This document shows positions 5,522 through 5,584 of a stretch of DNA of 5,584 nt, one piece after another. The DNA lies in NCBI GenBank assembly GCA_017620875.1, contig JAGAUH010000087.1:1-5584 (forward strand), in the 5' to 3' direction. This stretch comes from Clostridia bacterium (lineage in GTDB: Bacteria; Bacillota; Clostridia; Christensenellales; Borkfalkiaceae). The translations under genes and the position numbers were made by a program. Below the pieces are notes generated by a model, which searched no databases, had not been told where the DNA came from, and saw only the letters and a program-made list of their open reading frames with translations. The first letter of the stretch is position 1. Each line of letters opens with the position of its first letter.

Positions 5522-5584
5522 AATAGTATCCTTAAATAAAATATCGCCAAAAACGATAATGGTTATACAATTTTATTTATTAAT
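5522..5584 (-). promoter_or_regulatory. Upstream region of rnr: ribosome binding site and possible -10 element
   Basis: AAGGAT (5533-5528) is a good ribosome binding site for rnr. Further upstream, TATAAC (5567-5562) matches five of six bases of a -10 box, but its -35 would lie just outside the window. A 5 bp hairpin (5558-5542, TATCG/CGATA) followed by a short T-rich run sits between them. It is too weak to call a terminator. Transcription from a gene further upstream is equally possible. Confidence 0.3.

Noticed and set aside
5542..5558. Hairpin upstream of rnr as the terminator of a preceding gene
   Set aside because: Five base pairs and an interrupted T-run are too weak, and the preceding gene is not in the window.
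1..5584. CRISPR array, insertion sequence or long direct repeats
   Set aside because: No regularly spaced repeats, transposase-like frames or terminal inverted repeats were seen on reading both strands.

Overview
The window is AT-rich bacterial DNA, with every supported gene on the minus strand. Gene content and order point to a low-GC Bacillota, most likely a Clostridia-like lineage: RNase R, then SmpB, then tmRNA, with AAGGAT-type ribosome binding sites. I infer this from gene order and protein resemblance; the species cannot be read from the sequence.

Reading along the minus strand from high to low coordinates, the core block is rnr (5521-3413), smpB (3360-2911), a polytopic GT-C-type glycosyltransferase (2900-1302) and ssrA, the tmRNA gene (1206-862). 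RNase R, SmpB and tmRNA form the trans-translation module. tmRNA and SmpB free ribosomes stalled on broken messages and tag the unfinished protein, while RNase R degrades the defective mRNA. The membrane glycosyltransferase sits between smpB and ssrA. Its ribosome binding site overlaps the smpB stop codon, so it is probably translated together with smpB although its function looks unrelated. The tmRNA has its own good promoter (1294-1266) and a Rho-independent terminator (848-809). Its tag reads ADNTSYAFAA.

Beyond the terminator the character changes. Positions 529-861 are a mostly non-coding, AT-rich stretch. It holds a tRNA T-arm-like hairpin (792-806), a short open frame of unknown meaning (722-588) and an extended -10 promoter. 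That promoter drives a gene cut off by the left edge of the window (528 to 1). Its 176 visible residues resemble the N-terminal part of modification-dependent restriction proteins and appear to run into an EVE/PUA-like domain. Its arginine and leucine codons differ from those of the core genes. An accessory, probably horizontally acquired, defence-type gene just downstream of ssrA fits the known use of the ssrA 3' end as an integration site. No integrase or second attachment repeat is visible here.

I see no CRISPR array, insertion sequence or complete tRNA. Nothing in the window proves a wholly new system. The best leads are the truncated restriction-like gene and its ssrA-proximal setting, the unusual tmRNA T-loop and tag ending, and the acidic tail on the smpB-coupled glycosyltransferase.
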